Assembly (NCBI GenBank): GCA_003640385.1
Contig: RCAB01000601.1
Location: forward strand, 1-34,217
Source of the DNA: Setaria digitata
Taxonomy: Eukaryota; Nematoda; Chromadorea; Rhabditida; Setariidae
Direction: 5' to 3'
DNA: 34,217 nt
The notes below the pieces were generated by a model, which worked only from the letters and a program-made list of their open reading frames with translations, searched no databases and was not told the DNA's origin. Position numbers and translations under genes: made by a program. Below, piece after piece: positions 32,630-34,217 of this stretch; the first letter of the stretch is position 1; every line of letters starts with the position of its first letter.

Positions 32630-33175
32630 GCTCTAAGGCATTTTAGTATTTCTTGTTGTACAAATTGCTTTTCATCAGCTTCAATATATGCATAAATGTA
32701 GTTATTTATGTACATCCTTGTTTTTGGTTGAAATTGAGAAGTCTTATTATTTTGTGCAACTCAACTGAATGGATCATACATGAAGTAGGAATTTAACCAG
32801 TGCCGAAGTCAGAAGTTGTTTTCATCTTTATTCATTATAATTATTGTTGCTTTGAAATCATACAGCTTTTTTATGTCTTGTCTGCTATGTTTTTCTTCTT
32901 CTAGTTTGCCGCACCATAAACTTTTCATTAGTTACTTATGAATCATTTAAGAAAAAGAAACATATTTTCCATGTATTAACACGTCGCAATATTTTTTTAA
33001 AAAAAAAAAAACACCATAGAAAATTTATTCAATTGATCAGCAGTTAAATGCAGAGATTTTTGTGCAATGAAGCCTCCGAAGAACTGATTGATGATCGTTC
33101 CAGGATTGCATATAATACATGATGCTTTAATTCATAAATAATGTATATCATTCGGTAGCATCAATTTTAATTGGC

Positions 33176-33200
33176 TTTTTTTTTTTTTTTTTTTTTTTTT
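33176..33200 (+). repeat. poly-T tract, 25 bases
   Basis: Uninterrupted T run; on the minus strand a poly-A, but no retroposon body was recognised next to it. Confidence 0.9.
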
Positions 33201-34217
33201 CCATAGAAACAAAAATTAAACCTATCCTGTGAAGGTATTAGTGCTTCTTCATTAACTTACTGTAGCGAGACACATCAACATGTACGAAGTATTACATTTT
33301 TGAACATTCTGATGAAAAATTATCTAACAATTAGTTGAATGCTGTTGTTCAGTATTCACAGTATTGTAAAGATTTAATACGCTAATGCGATTGATAAATT
33401 ACTTTTGTGGGATTTATGATAATTAGAATAATTTTAGAGTTTATAGTATCATTCAGTAGAATTTCACTCACTGCTGCCAGTTATAACCATTACCAAAATG
33501 TTCTTCATGTGATATTACATAAACAGCCGTATGATTATTAGATGGTTACTAATTTTGATATTAATGTTTCAGTTTTTTTTTTTTTTTTTTTTTTTTTACG
33601 AGATATTCCTAAGCTAGCAGATGATATAGTCACTAAACCGGAAATATACTTCCAACTTTACAAAAAATTTTTTATATAAAAAAAAAAAGCAAAATTTTTT
33701 CACTTATATATGACATAGACGATTTGTATGATAAATATATAAAGAATAAAAATTTATAAAATGGATCCTGGAGATTAGCATTTAATTTTTATCTTTAATT
33801 AAATTCCTTCCTTATAGCTAGTATTATTTTTTAATGCATAAGTATAAAAAAAATTTGTTAAGAAATGATTTTAATTGTAAAATTTGCTGTAAAAAGAATT
33901 TTAGCAAATTTCCAATTTCTCTCTGTAAAAAATTCTCTGTTACCTGTAAAGTATGACACTATACTTCCATTCATTGTAGATGATACTTTTTCCTTTTAAA
34001 GGCGCATCAGAGAATGAGAAAGTTCATTGAAAAAAAAAAAATCACTATTTGAAGTTTAATGGAGAAAGTGTTAGTTCTGCTCAATAAACTTCCAAAATTT
34101 TCAATCTAAAATGAAATTTGCATAATCATTCGTAAAATGTAATTTCATATCATATAGATTTATTTTAATTTATAATTAATGATACTTATTACATTTCGTT
34201 TAGCCGAGTGTGTGAAT

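Larger units (their letters stand above)
32274..34217. other. 3' flank of UBR3, no further gene seen
   Basis: Begins with the UBR3 3' untranslated region, whose end is not certain: clear AATAAA motifs appear only at 33745-33750 and 34083-34088, so the transcript may use a variant signal nearer the stop. Contains a long nested hairpin (32557-32629) and poly-T runs at 33176-33200 and about 33571-33597. No open stretch with splice support was found on either strand. Confidence 0.6.

Overview
The window is AT-rich eukaryotic DNA that looks like a nematode genome. Many short introns end in TTTTCAG or TTTTAG, starts of genes sit just after such an acceptor (the usual mark of spliced-leader trans-splicing), and both recognisable proteins are metazoan. 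Clade is not decidable here; a parasitic, low-GC nematode fits best. No rRNA, tRNA, CRISPR array or bacterial-type operon was seen.

Layout. 1-11147: about 11 kb with no supportable gene, full of poly-A/T tracts, microsatellites, a 65-bp tandem repeat, a degenerate 102-bp duplication and four single-N joins flanked by repeated sequence (assembly scars). 11148-12753 (+): a predicted four-exon gene for a 150-residue hydrophilic protein of unknown family. 13071-16647 (-): complete 12-exon gene for 26S proteasome lid subunit Rpn5/PSMD12 (494 aa). 16648-17386: shared 5' region. 17387-32273 (+): complete gene, modelled as 42 coding exons and 1,891 aa, for the E3 ubiquitin ligase UBR3 (human UBR3 is about 1,888 aa). 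32274-34217: 3' flank with no further gene seen.

Rpn5 and UBR3 are transcribed away from each other with start codons 739 bases apart, so one short region probably carries both promoters. One product attaches ubiquitin to substrates and the other is part of the particle that degrades them, so co-regulation is plausible, though not shown by sequence alone. The gap holds a GC-richer inverted repeat with a CACGTG site and a short exon-like block on the minus strand.

Exon models were built by hand from reading frame, splice sites, phase continuity and recalled similarity to the human proteins; every junction in the two main genes is phase-consistent. The weakest UBR3 points are exons 1-3, the exon 25/26 junction and the intron after exon 35, which looks like a GC-AG intron. 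No wholly new system is evident; the best leads are the divergent ubiquitin/proteasome pair, the unknown 150-aa gene, an altered N-degron pocket in UBR3 and several unusual introns.
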